64,000 nt of DNA, taken from contig JACKQL020000012.1 of the NCBI GenBank assembly GCA_018296165.2, positions 1 through 64,000 of the forward strand, in the 5' to 3' direction. The translations under genes and the position numbers were made by a program. Below are positions 20,500 through 34,094 of this stretch, piece by piece. The stretch's first letter is position 1; each line of letters starts with the position of its first letter. The notes beneath the pieces are model-generated. The model had not been told where the DNA came from. It saw nothing but the letters and a program-made list of their open reading frames with translations, and did not search any database. This stretch comes from Termitomyces sp. T153 (Eukaryota; Basidiomycota; Agaricomycetes; Agaricales; Lyophyllaceae).

Positions 20500-23400
20500 A
20501 TGATCACGCGCGACTCCCTCGACCTATACTTGCCTATCTTTGCGGGTCAGGGAACATCTGCCGCAACCGCCCCCAAAACTCGTGAGACAGCTTTATCCGA
20601 TGCCTCTTCATCGTCCGGGACACTACTCCTCACAGCGTGCTTTGAGGCATTCCACCACGAGCTGTCTTATTTACCAGCTGGCGACTTCTCCGTGCTCGAT
20701 ATTGACCGGGCAGACTTCTCGTTACCTAAAGATTTGCTGTCGACTCCCGAACAGCGTTACGAACACAACGCTGTCGTTTCAGGATCTACGATTTTCCTCA
20801 TCCAAATTTTACGATACCTCGTGTTCGCAGAGACAACGCGTATCCCGATCAACTCTGTCACACCATTCAGCGATATCCTAAAAGGCAATATCGAACACGA
20901 ATTGGGGATCATCGGCTTTTCTTCAGGCATACTTCCCGCCTGTGTTGTTGCTACGTCGTTCTCAACCTTGAGTTACGTCACAAATGCAGTTGAAGCCTAT
21001 CGTCTGGCAATCTGGGTCGGGATTCGTTCACATCTGTACAGGGTGCAAACTCTAAATGCTGCTTCACTCGATTCGAATACCGATCTACCCTGGAGCTTGG
21101 TGCTTATAGGAATTACCAAAGTCGATGCAGAGAATGCTCTCGCGACATATAACAAGGTACGAAGTTAGAAGTAACTCAGCTCACATGCTAATAGTATTTT
21201 GCCGTTTTACTCAAACTTAGGGAAATGACGAGGCTAAGCTTTACCTGACCGCAATCATGAACGACACGTGTGTCACCATATCAGGTCGCCCAGACATTCT
21301 TTCCGATTTCTCCACTTTCCTCGCAACAAACGTAAAAGTAATTATTCATAAGACATCTCTCGGCACTCTGTATCATTCACCCATCCATGCCAACTCTACT
21401 CGCGATCAGGTTTTACGCGATGTCGTAGCCAGGAGAATTCGCTTTCCCGAGTTCTCTGATATCCAAGTACCCATCCGATCAACATTCACTGGCGATGCCA
21501 TCACCAAAAACGAGACTTCGGGATCTCTCTTAGAACTTGTGGTCGACCTGCTCCTCGTTCATCCAGTGAATTGGAACATTATGGTTGATCACCTCATCAA
21601 GTCGCTCCCTCAGGATACTCATATCCGACTTCTTAATGTAGGACCTGGCCTCGGCTTGACTCGAAGTATGGAACGAGTACTTCCTCGAGGTCAAGTGTCG
21701 ATATTCGACCTGAGTACAGCCAGCATACAGTCACATCCCCAACCTCCGCCAAAACAAGAACCTATCGCTATTATCGGGATGGCTGTGAATATGCCTGGAG
21801 CTCCGAACGTTTCCAAACTCTGGGAAGTTCTCGAGCATGGCATCAATACGGTCTCTGAGGTAAGTGCTTCCTTTCTTCTTAAGTAGCCTTTTTCTGAGGC
21901 GATTCTTGAGATTCCTGGGTGTCGATTCAGGATCTCGGACTACCAAGAAAGCAAGAACTCCCAACGATATATGAAAGCGCGTACTGGTAATTTCATCGAA
22001 GGTGCCGATGAATTCGACAACAAGTAAGTTGACGCTTGAGCGTTCATACTATGCTGAATTTTGCTCCAGATTTTTCAAGATTAGTCCTCGTGAGGCGAAA
22101 AACATGGATCCTCAGCAACGTATTCTATTACACACTGCGTATGAGGCGCTCGAAGACTCAGGATACGTTCCGAACTCGACGCCAACAAACCGACCCGAAA
22201 GCTTTGGTTGCTATATTGGTGTTTCCACTCACGATTACCTACAAAATTTGCGTGACAATATTGATGTTTATTATAGTCCTGGTAAGCCTTAATGTATCCG
22301 GTTGTTGGTTTCAATGTACCGATCATCTTCAGGTACGCTGAAAGCTTTCTTAAGCGGGCGAATATCATATGCGATGCAACTCAGCGGCCCATCTATCGTC
22401 GTAGATACGGCCTGCTCCTCTTCAAATGTTGCTCTTTATCACGGTGCACGAGCTTTGATGAATAGAGATTGCAATGCCGCTTTGGTCGGCGGCATCAACA
22501 TTATCACTAGTCCTGATGTAAGCTATTTTCGACACCTTGTCCATTGCAGACATTGCTTATCCTAGAAATGGCTATAGATGTTCCTAGGACTTGACCGAGG
22601 ACATTTTCTGAGTCCTACAGGACAATGTAAATCATTTGACGCAGCAGCTGACGGTTACTCGCGAGGAGAAGGTTGTGGAGTCTTCGTGCTGAAACGCCTG
22701 TCTGACGCTGTTGCCGACAATGATCGTATACTTGGTGTAATCCGTGGTATCGAAGTCAATCAGAGTGGACGCGCCCACTCAATTACCCATCCACATGCAC
22801 CGACTCAGGCCGCTCTTTTTCGACGCGTCTTGAAGAACTCGAACATTGATCCCAACCGAGTTAACGTTATCGAGGCTCATGGCACGGGTACTCAAGCAGG
22901 TGATCCTCATGAACTAGAGAGTATCAGAAGCGTTTTTTCCGCTCAACGAACTGTCAATAACCCGCTGCATATCACTTCCATCAAGGCAAACATTGGCCAT
23001 CTCGAGGCGGCCTCAGGATCCGCCGGTCTTGCGAAACTCCTTCTTATGTTTCAGCACCAGACGATTCCTCGTCAAATATCCCTGTATACGCTCAATCCAC
23101 GGATAACACCCCTCGAAAATGACCACACCATCATTGACTCTGTGTCCGTTCCCTGGCATCCTGCCCCTAACGGTTCAACAAGGATCGCGATGCTCAATAA
23201 CTTTGGAGCTGCAGGATCTAATTCAGCGTTACTAGTCGAGGAACACCAAAAGCCTGTCGTCACCTCCAATTTTGGGGAAACACATTTTCTGTTTGGGTTC
23301 TCAGCGAAAACTGACTCAGCGCTCGAAAGTCTTCGCTCAAGATACCTGGACTTTCTCGAGAATCCTGGAGCATCCAGTCTTGCGGATATCGCATACACAA

Positions 23401-26400
23401 TGACAGCGCGCCGACTGATTTACGACCATCGACTGGCCGTCTCCGCTGACAGCAAGGAAGATCTCATCATCAAACTACGGAGAGCACTACCTTCCCAGGC
23501 TACTCCAAAAGATGCTCGAACTGTGTTCGTTTTTTCTGGCCAAGGTGGTCAATATCTCGGAATGGGACGATCACTATATCAGAAGTCTCAACTTTTCAAA
23601 TTCCATGTTGATGAATGCCATGCTATTCTTAGGAAGGAAGGCTCTCCCGGAGTTCTACCCATTCTAACAGCCGACTCGCCGACAAGTGGACTTGCCGATC
23701 TAGAAGAGTTTGAAGCCTATCAGGCTTCTATATTCACTCTTCAGTATGCTATGGCGAGGTTGTGGATCTCTTGGGGAGTTTCTCCAGCGGCAGTGGTAGG
23801 TCACAGGTCAGTTGTTATTTTCAAGCCTCATCATTCACAATATTGAATTTGTCTAAGTTTAGGAGAATACGCCGCATTAGTCATCGCTGGTGTAATGTCT
23901 GTAGAGGATGCCTTGCACATCGTCGCCCATCGTGTCCGTCTGATGGTGCAAAGATGTGCCGCGAATGAAACTGGGATGATCGCTATCAATCTCGGCCCAA
24001 TTGCATTGCACGATGTATTGAGCGCTTCTACAGAGTTCTCTGAACTATCTATTGCATGTTATAACAGCCCGATTGACTGTGTACTCTCTGGACCGTTGAT
24101 GAAGCTGAAAGCTCTCAAGGCACATCTAGATGCAGAGATCCGCTGCAAGAACGTCTTGCTTGCCGTTCCATTTGGATATCACAGTCAAGCGATGTCACCA
24201 CTTTTAGAAGATCTCAATATTATTGCCCAGCGTGTAACACTGAACCCACCGAACATCCCGATCGTGTCTAATGTTCTCGGAGAACTCGTCCATCCTGGCG
24301 ATCACTCCATATTTGTTGCCGACTACTTCGCGCGTCATTGCGCAGAACCTGTGCAGTTTGACAAAGGTATCCGGTCTTTGGTAGCTTCCTGTTCCTCGAC
24401 TCCGATAGACCTGTGGATTGAGATCGGGCCTCATACAACCACGCTCCCCATGATCAAAGCTAATCATAGTCTGAGGCGCGGTAACATTCTTATCGGCTCT
24501 CTACGCAAGCAGCGGGACGGGTGGGAGACTTTGACGGGAAGTCTAGCTCAACTTTACAGTAGTGGCATAAACGTTCGATGGCGAGACACCTTCGCACACC
24601 TCCAAGGAGTTAAGTGCATCAGCCTCCCTTCTTATCCCTTCTCTCCATCGAAGTTCTGGGTTGAGTACAAGGAACATCTGCAGACTTCCGCTGCCCAAGC
24701 ATCGTCGACGTCGTCTTCGTCCACGGGATACTCGATGTTGGGGAGCTGGGTTCAATGGCCATCTTCTGAGAATGAAAACACCGCAATCTTCGAGACACCT
24801 ATCGAGAAAGTGGCTAGATGGATCAATGGCCACAGTGTTGGAGGCATGCCACTCTGTCCCGCGTCCGTTTACATCGAGCAGGCTCTTTCTGCCATTCACT
24901 TGACGTGTGCTCACCTTGATCAAGCCCTACAGGGCTCCCATGCTGCCCTTCGTAAATTAGTATTCGCCAAGCCCTTAGTCCATGATTCCTCCATTGAACG
25001 AATTCTCATCACGACAGTACAAATTCAGACTGGCTCCGGTACATTTAGAATCAGTTCTCGGATGTCATCAGCAAAGGACGAAGACACTCATGCTTATGGA
25101 GAATGCCGGCTACAGCCAACTACCTCAACGCTCACGAAATTTATACGGACTTTGCCCACAGTTTCTCGATATATAGCAGCTGTCTCCAGGGCCAGTTCTG
25201 GCATACATCCCGAAGTTTTTTCCGCCAGAACAGCTTATGAAGTTATTTTCCCTCGCGTTGTTGTATATTCGAAAGAGTATCGCTCAATAAGGTCGCTTAC
25301 TGTCGATGCCAGCAACATGGAAGGATGTGCAGACGTGAGACTTCCCGAGGATTATAACGGCGGCAAGTTTGTCGTACATCCAGTATTTTCCGACACTTTG
25401 CTTCACGTCGCTGGATTTGTGGCCAACCTTCAAGGTGGTGCTGATGACGCATTTATTTGTAGCGAGGTGGACAGTATTAAGATCCTCCCCGACTTAGTTG
25501 ATAATGACGCGTCATACACAATCTATTGTAGCAACTCTTGGGTACCAGAAGATGAGATGGTGCTCAGCGATGCCTACGCCGTTCTTTCTGGGGAATCGAA
25601 GAAGATTGTTGCTCATATCAAGGGCATACAATTCCGTCGCGTTCGACTTGACAGGTTAAAAAGAGCACTATCATTGACCTCGAAGCAAAATACTGTCCAT
25701 CCGTACAAAAACGCCGCCTCGTTGTCCTTCGAGGTTGAACAAAACCCAGCTATCAAGACTTCGAGTATAGCTACTATCGTGATCAATCTCGTCTCAGAAA
25801 CCTGCGGTCTTGCTGCTCCAGAACTTGACCTCCACATGGATTTAGCCTCTCTCGGTGTCGATTCTCTGATGTCGATCGAGTTATTTGGTCGTCTTGGGCT
25901 TGCATTTACAGCAGCACATCTCAGCGCGCACACGCTATCATTTTGTACCACCGTCGCGGACATTATCCGTGAAGTCTCTACGAAAATGTGTGTCAAAAGT
26001 ACCGGAAGTGACTCTCCTATAACGGTGTTGAGTGGTGCGTCGACTCCTAGGACTCTTTTCCCGGAAGACGCTCCATCGGATTCGACACAAAATGAGGAAC
26101 TCGATGTCAAGGATATTCTAGCTTCCGTTCTCGGTCTCGCCACTTATGATATCGACGACGACGTGGATTTCGACTCCCTTGGTCTGGATTCTCTGACATC
26201 CATCGAAATGTTCCATGCAATCGAAAACGAATTTGATCTCGAGCTCCCAAGCAATCTTTTGACCACCTATCGTACCTCTCGAACCCTCCAGACTTACTTG
26301 ACTTCCAGGCTATCTAAAATCGCGAAGGTCCGGCATCCAGAGATTGTACACGAGAAGCTTAACCTTACCATACCGACGAACACAGACACGAAGTTTAAAA

Positions 26401-27314
26401 CTTTGCGGCTGGAAGTCAACCCTATTTCAGTACAATCATCGAACAGCAATCGGCTTCCTTTGTTCTTTATCCATGATGGCAGTGGCCTTGTCAACTACTA
26501 CGAACGCCTTCCTCCGCTGGATCGACCAATCTGGGCAATACACAACCCCAATTTCTCTACCAGTCAGCCCTGGAATAGCATTTCCGAGATGGCGAGAACG
26601 TACGCAAAGTTGATCGCTAATCTTATCATAGGCCCCATAATAGTTGGAGGTAAGCATCTGACGTGTCAATTCAAATATAGAAATTACATTGTTCTCCTGA
26701 CAGGATGGTCATTTGGCGGGGTGGCCGCATATGAAGTCGCTCGACAGCTTGAACTTCTCGGTAGAACAACGCAAGGTATTCTCTTGATCGATGCACCTAA
26801 TCCTGTCGGACACGTTCCCCTATCCGACTCTATAATCAACACAGTGCTTCATCTTCAGCGTCGAAGCATCATCAGCTCTGAGATCGGAAGGCTAGTGAAG
26901 GCACAATTCTCAATGAATTCGCGACTACTTGGCAATTACAAGCCTGAGCCGTTTATGCACGATTCTCCGCACCTAATCATGCTTCGTTCAAAAGAAGGGT
27001 TCAAGCCACCTCATGTCCAGGTCCCCGCTTGGTTATCGGATCGTACACGGCCCGAGGCAGCGATTTCGGGGTGGCAGACGCTATCGAGGGGCCACGTAGA
27101 TATTCTTGACATACCCGGACATCATTTTGAACCATTCCATCGAAACAATGCAAGTGATTTGTTATTCAACTGCATAACCTCATGCATATCTGACGACGTC
27201 AATAGATTGAAACTACATCCCTGCGAATTTCGCAAGCATGTGCTCGTCTGGAGCAGCTATAGATCCCTCTCGAAAGCTATTCGAGCTCTGGAACAAGTTA
27301 CTTACTATTTATAA
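20500..27314 (+). CDS. Non-reducing polyketide synthase, SAT-KS-AT-PT-ACP-ACP-TE (orsellinic-acid-synthase type)
   Basis: Eight exons: 20500-21156, 21221-21859, 21911-22023, 22070-22281, 22333-22517, 22578-23806, 23858-26649 and 26704-27314; 6438 nt, 2145 aa, in frame. The start ATG lies about 10 residues before LPIFAGQG, the usual N-terminal SAT motif. Domains in order: SAT, with GFSSG at the usual nucleophile site; KS from about residue 400, with DTACSSS, EAHGTGT and [12 protein letters not shown] from about 917, with FSGQGGQY and GHSLGEY (rebuilt across an intron); product template, with [12 protein letters not shown] and HPVFSD; two carrier domains, LGVDSL (about 1678) and LGLDSL (about 1784); and thioesterase, with GWSFGG and GHHF. 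Such enzymes release simple aromatic acids such as orsellinic acid from acetyl/malonyl units in the cytosol. The product here is inferred from domain order only. Confidence 0.95.
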
Positions 27315-27421
27315 TTGATTATCGCTTAGAAAATATGACCTTTTGTTGTTACCTTTACCTCGCATTTAATTGTACGGTACTCCAATGACATGTATTTAAT
27401 TGTCTGAGAAAATCAGAAGGA

Positions 27422-29506
27422 CTAGTCGATCCACGTCGGCTCAACAATAAACTTTGCCCTGGGTTTATATTGACTTTTGTGGCCTGGCGCAGGCCGGGCC
27501 TGCATGCGCAGCTGTACAGTACGATGGACTTTCACACCGTTATCGCGTTGTTTTGGTATGATCCGAGGGTCAGCCCTATTCGGTCTAGGGTCATGCCACG
27601 GTCAGTCAATTGCACGAAATAACAAAAAGGAAGAGCACATACGTAAACTTGCTCACCCATTTATTGTTACCCCTCTGATATCGCAAATGGAGCGGTAGGA
27701 TCTCGAGGATCCACCAACCCCACTTCAGCTGTAGCTGGTCGTATATCGGCGAGAGGGCGTCCTTTAGATCCTCGAGCTCCTCGTCGATGACCGTATGATT
27801 GTTCGTGGTGATGATCACGCTTGGTGCGGCATTAGCCTTGCGGTTCCAATACGCTCTGAGACGTTTTAGGAGTCCATGACGCGTGAGCTTTTCCATGAGT
27901 TCTGTTGATGCGTCGAGACGTTGTGGAGAGCGAGGAAGGACGATAGGGTAGAGTGTGGCAGGATCTAGACCGATGGTGCGGAGCGCGTCGGTGTCGAACA
28001 TGATACCTGTGTTCGCTTTGAAGCATTCACGTACCATCCAACGGAGGGGTATGCGAGCGAGGGAGTGCCGAGTCTTGTTGGCGACAGAACCTCCACCAAC
28101 ATCTGGCGAAGTTGGTTCATAATGGTTGTCATTCATTCTGAGACAGAGGGACATACCACAATGACAGCCCTAATGAGAGTATGGCAGAACATTGAATCGT
28201 TGGTTTTCTTCATCGAATGAATGAATGAAAGAACATACCGCAAACCAGACCTCTTCAACGTCCGTCTCTACATGGTTCCCATCGGTCGAGTATAACCTTT
28301 CATAGCGGTCTAGTATTCTATCTGCCGATACCTTCGTACGCCTTTGAACATCATGATGATATTCATTATGATATTTCTCATTATCGGGATCAGGTGTTGG
28401 TACTCGAATAGTGTGCACCCCCAATGTCTGTTCATGATCGTTCGGACGGTTCCAGAAGTTTGCTTTGAACTTTGCACGACGTTCGTCCAAGGCGATAGCA
28501 TGCCGGAAAGTTTTGACGCTCTTGTTGGACGCTGTGAAGGGGAGTCGCTTAGGGATGAGACCAACGGAGTCGACAGTGTCCCTACATATATACAATATCA
28601 ATAAAATCATGTAAAGTCGTCAAACCATGTACCAAACGCCGATGAATTCGATTGGGACTGAGGATGCAAAAGCGAGCTTGAATGAATTTGACTGTTCCCA
28701 CCCAATAGGGTCCGTTCGTGTGTACATCTTGTATGCGAACGGAACTTGCTGGTGGTTATCGGCGGGAAGGAGACCGACTTTGTGAACCATGCCCGCGAGG
28801 CTATTTATTACTCGTCAATCAATCAATTCTCGCCAATCTGTCAAATATAACAGACCTCCGAGCTGTATATGCGCCACGTGAAAAGCCTGGTGAGCAGTAC
28901 TATTACCATATGTAACAACTGGTAATGCTGCGAATGGACAAACCGAAGATACAGATTTTGTCTCCTTCACGATCTGAGGACTGATGAACAAGTCTGCGAT
29001 GATGTACCTTAGAAGCTATTCTTACAATTTTGCATGAGAAATTCATAACCGCCTGTGCGGTCGTTCGGTCAGATGATTCTCAGTACAAACCGCCTCGCCT
29101 ACCCATCACATGGTGATTGAGATTCCACGCAAACATCTCATCGAGAATCTATTAAATGCTTAAACCTGTGACTGAAATATGAGATGTTAGTGCACGGACC
29201 TTGGAAACTTTAGCAGTCAAGGGTGTTGCTATTTGTGGGAATACGTAGGTACCTATTCCAGCCTAGTATTCCGTGTTAGCTGGACCGCTGCTCATGAAAA
29301 AAAGGCCTCACCTGGTAATAAACCATCTGCTTATGCGGGTCATTCTTCTTCAAAAGCGAGACAAGTTCGACGATGTTCGAGTTGTCCGAATCGAACTGGT
29401 CTCCGGTACCGTCAAAGCACAAGACGAGAGTGCGATGGTCATGATCGGGAGGAATGACTGGAGGCAACTTAGGTGTAGGTGCCGGGACTTTTTCTAGATC
29501 CATCAT
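27422..29506 (-). CDS. DUF2235 (alpha/beta-hydrolase-like) protein
   Basis: Starts MMDLEKVPAP, then LVLCFDGTGDQFD, the hallmark of DUF2235 proteins, which are abundant in mushroom-forming fungi. Further blocks across exons are QMVYYQ, AGIGTY, GFSRGAYTAR (the putative Ser nucleophile), LAGMVHKVGLLP, DTVDSVGLIPKRLPF, RRAKFKANFWNRP and EVWFAGCHCDVGGGSV. The last block is restored only by splicing a 13-nt micro-exon that encodes GCHC. A final exon ending FIVEPTWID follows an intron near 27600-27660; its stop is at 27422-27424. At least eight short introns are needed and I did not fix every boundary. It converges on the polyketide synthase, with only about 100 bp between the stops. Catalysis is presumed (lipase/esterase-like), but the substrate is unknown. 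Confidence 0.85.
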
Positions 29507-30449
29507 AATCGTTATCGTTACGGCGAGACTCTGCACTGGGGAGACGTGGGCGACAAACAAGTTCAACGAGACTGGCCCTGGCTTATATTTTTGCGGCTGT
29601 CCGAATAAGATGACAGCGGAAGCCGAAGAAGGCGCGCTAGGCCGAAGGAGGAACAAGTGTTGGCATGCCATTGACTCAATACATCGGAGGTCAAGAAGAC
29701 CGCAGAGTCTGACAGGTGTATTGAGTACTGAGTACTTATGTACACAGTCTGGACGGACCAAGTAAAGTTACGGGGTCTCTGGGGGCCATCATTAACGAAA
29801 GCAAAAATTGGCAGTAGTGATACTTCTGGATTAGGCAAGACACACGGCCAAAAATAGCGCGCTACTCGTTGGCTCTTATGTTGAGTACTGGAGGCATTCA
29901 AGTTGAGCCTACAACTGAAGAATATTCAAGTATGACATGGTCTAAAAAAATATAGATAGCTACATAAAACACTATTTCTTAATTATTTAAAATTAAAGGC
30001 GGGACAATTCTATTTTATACTACTGCCCAAAACGTATTGCTACTTAAGGCTCAGGATCTTTTACACAACCAGTACGGTCCAGTAGATCGCTATGAGGCCA
30101 CGCATCTTAGATCATACATACATATTCTTGGAAGCCTTTCTACATATTGTATATGCATATCTCCGGGCGCCGACTTCTCAAGGGCGATACATGTTGAAAC
30201 TGAACTTATGAGGTTAGAAGTCAAATTCGAGCCCAACCAGCTCCGAAATACATGTTTGACTCAAATATGAGGCAGGGACGAAAACCATCTATAACATGCC
30301 AACGTGTCAGTTTTCAGGTCTATAAGACCTACCGACAAAATTCCGCATAAGAACGAAATTCTACAAACACACGATAGTCAGATGCCCTAGATAACGTTTA
30401 ATAAGGTATACACTACAGTCGATGGGAAAAGGGCTAAGAGTACGTACGG
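29507..30449. other. Intergenic region, no gene seen
   Basis: Upstream of the DUF2235 gene. Only short frames without domain content are present. Confidence 0.45.
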
Positions 30450-32440
30450 CATGTCCACATCAATTTGTAGTGCTTTGGTTGGTCCGTTGGTACATTGAAC
30501 AAAATGTATGGAGCATGGAGTGAGCTTCCTAAATGCCGGACAGCGGGGGTACTCTTGTTTGCTTATGAGTATCCTGTCAACTTAACCACAAGTGATAGAT
30601 ACCAAGTGCGAAGGTTGATTGATGCTGAGGGCTAACACTAAGCACCACTTGTGGATAATGTTGAAAGTGATAAAATCTAGCAGATGCAAATACAGGAAGT
30701 TTGCAGGTAAAATTCAGCCTCAGTCTCAGAACCGATTGTTTGAACTAAAAAAACTACACACTGAGGACCGGGCTAAGTATCTATCGCAAAACAGTATACG
30801 ACCTAGGACATCCGGAGACAATTCATGGAGACGTTCACGTGTAAGGAAAAGGAAACGATATACGAATTCAAAATTCGATTCCAGATTAGTAGATCTATAA
30901 TACTCGCACAGACTGTCACGTCACGAGTGCTTCTAACCGAACAGGACAGAGGAGGGCGACGACTCGAAGACTCGCCTCGCAAGTAAGGATGTGTAGACAG
31001 CCTACCGCCAACACCGTCGTCAATGGAAGCAGTGTACGTGGATCGTGAACGACCAACTCACCGACTTGACCAGACAACGTTTCCTGATCAAAGAAAATTA
31101 GATGGGTGGACCCGCCCTGCTGTGCGAAATAACACCTTTTTTGGAAGCCTCGTGGCGAAGAAAAGGACCGAGCGACGAGTCTGAGTGATAGATATACACA
31201 GGCCCTACTCGCAGCTTGGTTTGTCTGAATAACAGATGATCCCCGTGACCATCCACAGCTAGACCAATTATAAATATGCCGAATACCCACCCATCGGCCA
31301 TCTATAGCTAGCTCCACAATGTGAGTTTCGGGAGCTGGAAGGATGATCGAATCACGTCAATCCACTTGGGTCTCAAAGAGATAATAAGTGAGCCTGGTTA
31401 TGAAGCTATGTATAGATCAGAAATTAGATATCAGCCAATATCAGCCAGGTACGCTAACTGATGAGAAAAATCACTGACTTGAGTGATTTTGGAGACGTCC
31501 GTTGGTGGAATTCCACGTGTGGAGCATTGAGTGGATATCCCAAATGCCGGACTTGTATTTGCTTTTGTCAGTTGTGAGGTCATGAGTATCTTGTCGTGCG
31601 GCTCAGAGTTATACTTGAGCACGAGGAATACTAAGTACGGATACTGATGCCAACGCTGCGAACGCCACCTGTAGATGATCTCCTGGCGTGGCATCGTTGG
31701 AGTGACGCATGATTGCAGGGAGTATGCAAGGCCAGCACGATGAGAACAAAATAGTCAGCGACCTAGACGAGTTTATAATCTAGGGGAGCAAGTGTGAGAA
31801 AAACGAAACAACATACGAACCTCAGTAGGTACTTACGCACACTGCAGCGTAACGAGACCTGCTAACTTCTGACCGAACAGAATAATGGGCATGACGACCC
31901 AGAGGCTCGCCTCGCAAGGAGGAATATGTAAACCTTCTACCGCTGACACCGTCGTCAATAGGAGCAGCATGCGTGAATCGTGAACAACAACCAACCCGCC
32001 CACTCGGAAGCGTCCCTTGATCGAAGAGCCGTAGATAGGTACAAAACCCTTGTCCGATACGTGACACGTCTCCTTTTGTCTAGGCCGTCTCGGAGAAAAG
32101 AAAAGGACCGGCACAGGTGGAACGACGAGTCTGAGTGAGGTCCTCATTGCCTGAACACACAACCTAATTGTAAGTCCGCCGAAAAACCCATTGTCTGTAC
32201 ATAGATAGTTCCAATATGCGGGTTGGAGTAGCTTGGAGGTGAGCCTGGTTGTTTCGAAGCTACATATCGATGAGAAATCGGAAATTAGAATAGATGACGG
32301 AGAGAGGCGCGTACTGTCGCTGATAAGAAAACGCACCGACTTGCGTGGTTTTGGACACTATTGCTATGTATTAAAGCACAATGAACGGCGCAGTTCACGT
32401 AGGTCACGAGAGTAGTCGCAGACGGGTAACCGCGAAAGGT
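30450..32440. repeat. Diverged tandem duplication, about 1 kb per copy
   Basis: The first copy, about 30450-31460, and the second, about 31470-32340, align in blocks: GTCCGTTGGT then AAATGCCGGAC; GACTCGCCTCGCAAG versus GAGGCTCGCCTCGCAAGG; CACCGTCGTCAAT; GTGAGCCTGGTT. A third partial start (ACCGACTTGCGTGGTTTTGGAC) appears at 32335. Both copies give a similar minus-strand reading (VVHDPRTLLPLTT / VVHDSRMLLLLTT), but no complete gene can be built. Confidence 0.6.
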
Positions 32441-32910
32441 AGATATAAAGAAGTACAACGAACCTAGCTACTCAGCCCCTCATAGTTAGCCTCAATGTCC
32501 AGCTCTTGCTTTTCCCAGGAGGGATATCTGGCACTTGACAAATCTCTGGACTCAAGAAATCAAATTTCTTTCTGCAAGTTCAGGTCAAACCCTTCGTTGA
32601 GGAAACTTCTTGTGCCCAACCCTTTGTATCACCTTGTGATTGGACAACCTCAGATTAAACCTAGGTAATCAAGTTCCTGGCAGATCCAGGCTGACCATGC
32701 TTAGACAAGTTTGTCTTTTTACGCTCCTATCCGACTTCGTGACATCCTAGGAGTACATTCATGATGGGCATGTACAGCCTCGTTGATAGACCATACATCC
32801 AATCCAAGACCCGAGTTCACACACAGCACATGTACAGAGCGGCGGCTACAGCATCCAGCCAAGCGTCTATTCCCTCTCTGCAACGCCTTTATCTACCTCA
32901 GAGCACTATT

Positions 32911-34094
32911 ATGTCCTCCGAAGTCGAAGTCCCTCCTATGACAAAACCACCCAACTACCCGAAAGCAATCTTCTACAAAGCCACGAACGTTGTAATCAAT
33001 GGGGGGACATACTCAGCCGTTGCAGGCAATGTGTACAACTATGTTGGTAGTACGCATAATGAGCGCTCGTGGAATTCAAAAGGTTGAGAATGCGACGGAT
33101 TCGTATAACGATTCCTCGATGAAGGTGAGGAGGGAATGTGAGCAATGTTTCTGACATCGGACAGGGCCAAGGCATTGATTTTTAGGCAGCAGACACAAGG
33201 AACAAGTTGAAATGTGCAACAGATTCTGCCAGCTTTTCTCCACGTTTGGTAATTGATACGGGTATGAATTCACCATAGATAGTTGATCGCAAATCTCATG
33301 ATCTCACAACAGCAACGGGTAGGACAGACGACACGGAGGAAATTCAAGAACGCAGAGGAGTTATGGAAGGAGCTGCTCACAGACCCGTGGTAGGCTTGGC
33401 TAGTCTTCAAGATACTAGTACTGACGTTGCACTGCAGTCACAGCAGGTGCATGCAAGAGACCCGAGGGAGCCAAATGGAGATAAGGGCCTGTCCGTCGTT
33501 ACAGCCCCTCCCTGCGCCGTCGACTTCGTGTCATCCGAGAGTGGCTTGAGTTCCACGGACACAAATAAGGAATCATCTCAAACCACGGGAAGACTATGGA
33601 CGAATAAACCGACAGAGATGAAGAATACATGTGTGGAAGTTACTACTGTAACAGAGACTCAAAGGCCTGCTGCGGGACAGAATTTATTGTCGACCACTGG
33701 CACTTTGAGTATGAAAAGACCAGCCTCAGACACGATTATCGACATGGAGAACCCATTCGGGATTCTACAAGTTCAACTTCCTCATCCGTCCGTCGCAAAT
33801 CAACATCAACATCCGTATATGTCGATTCCTCCTGCCATGGGTTGCCCAAATTTCGGCCCTCCTCAGGGATCTGCACATGTTACACCTAGTTTCCCGCTCC
33901 CGCATCCGCTGACACAGCACTCTCTTCGACACGTGCGCTCTCCGCATGTACTCAAAGTGGAGTTGAATGCGTACAAGGACTCGAGGAATCCATTTGCGAG
34001 TAGAGTTACGGTAGAACCGACGTCAATGCAAGATGTGGACGGAGACAAAGAACAAGACCGAGATGCAGATGGGCACGACAACGAGAACAACTGA
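32911..34094 (+). CDS. Hypothetical protein with N-terminal GGTYSAVAGN motif (338 aa)
   Basis: Three exons, 32911-33082, 33186-33248 and 33313-34094, sum to 1017 nt in frame. The N-terminus (NVVINGGTYSAVAGNVYNYV) resembles a short motif that opens many otherwise unrelated basidiomycete hypothetical proteins. The rest is Ser/Thr/Pro/His-rich and looks disordered, with a charged C-terminus (DVDGDKEQDRDADGHDN). It has no enzyme motif and no membrane segment. An in-frame ATG further upstream (32761) would add 50 residues; I chose 32911 because it directly precedes the conserved motif. Function unknown. Confidence 0.6.
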
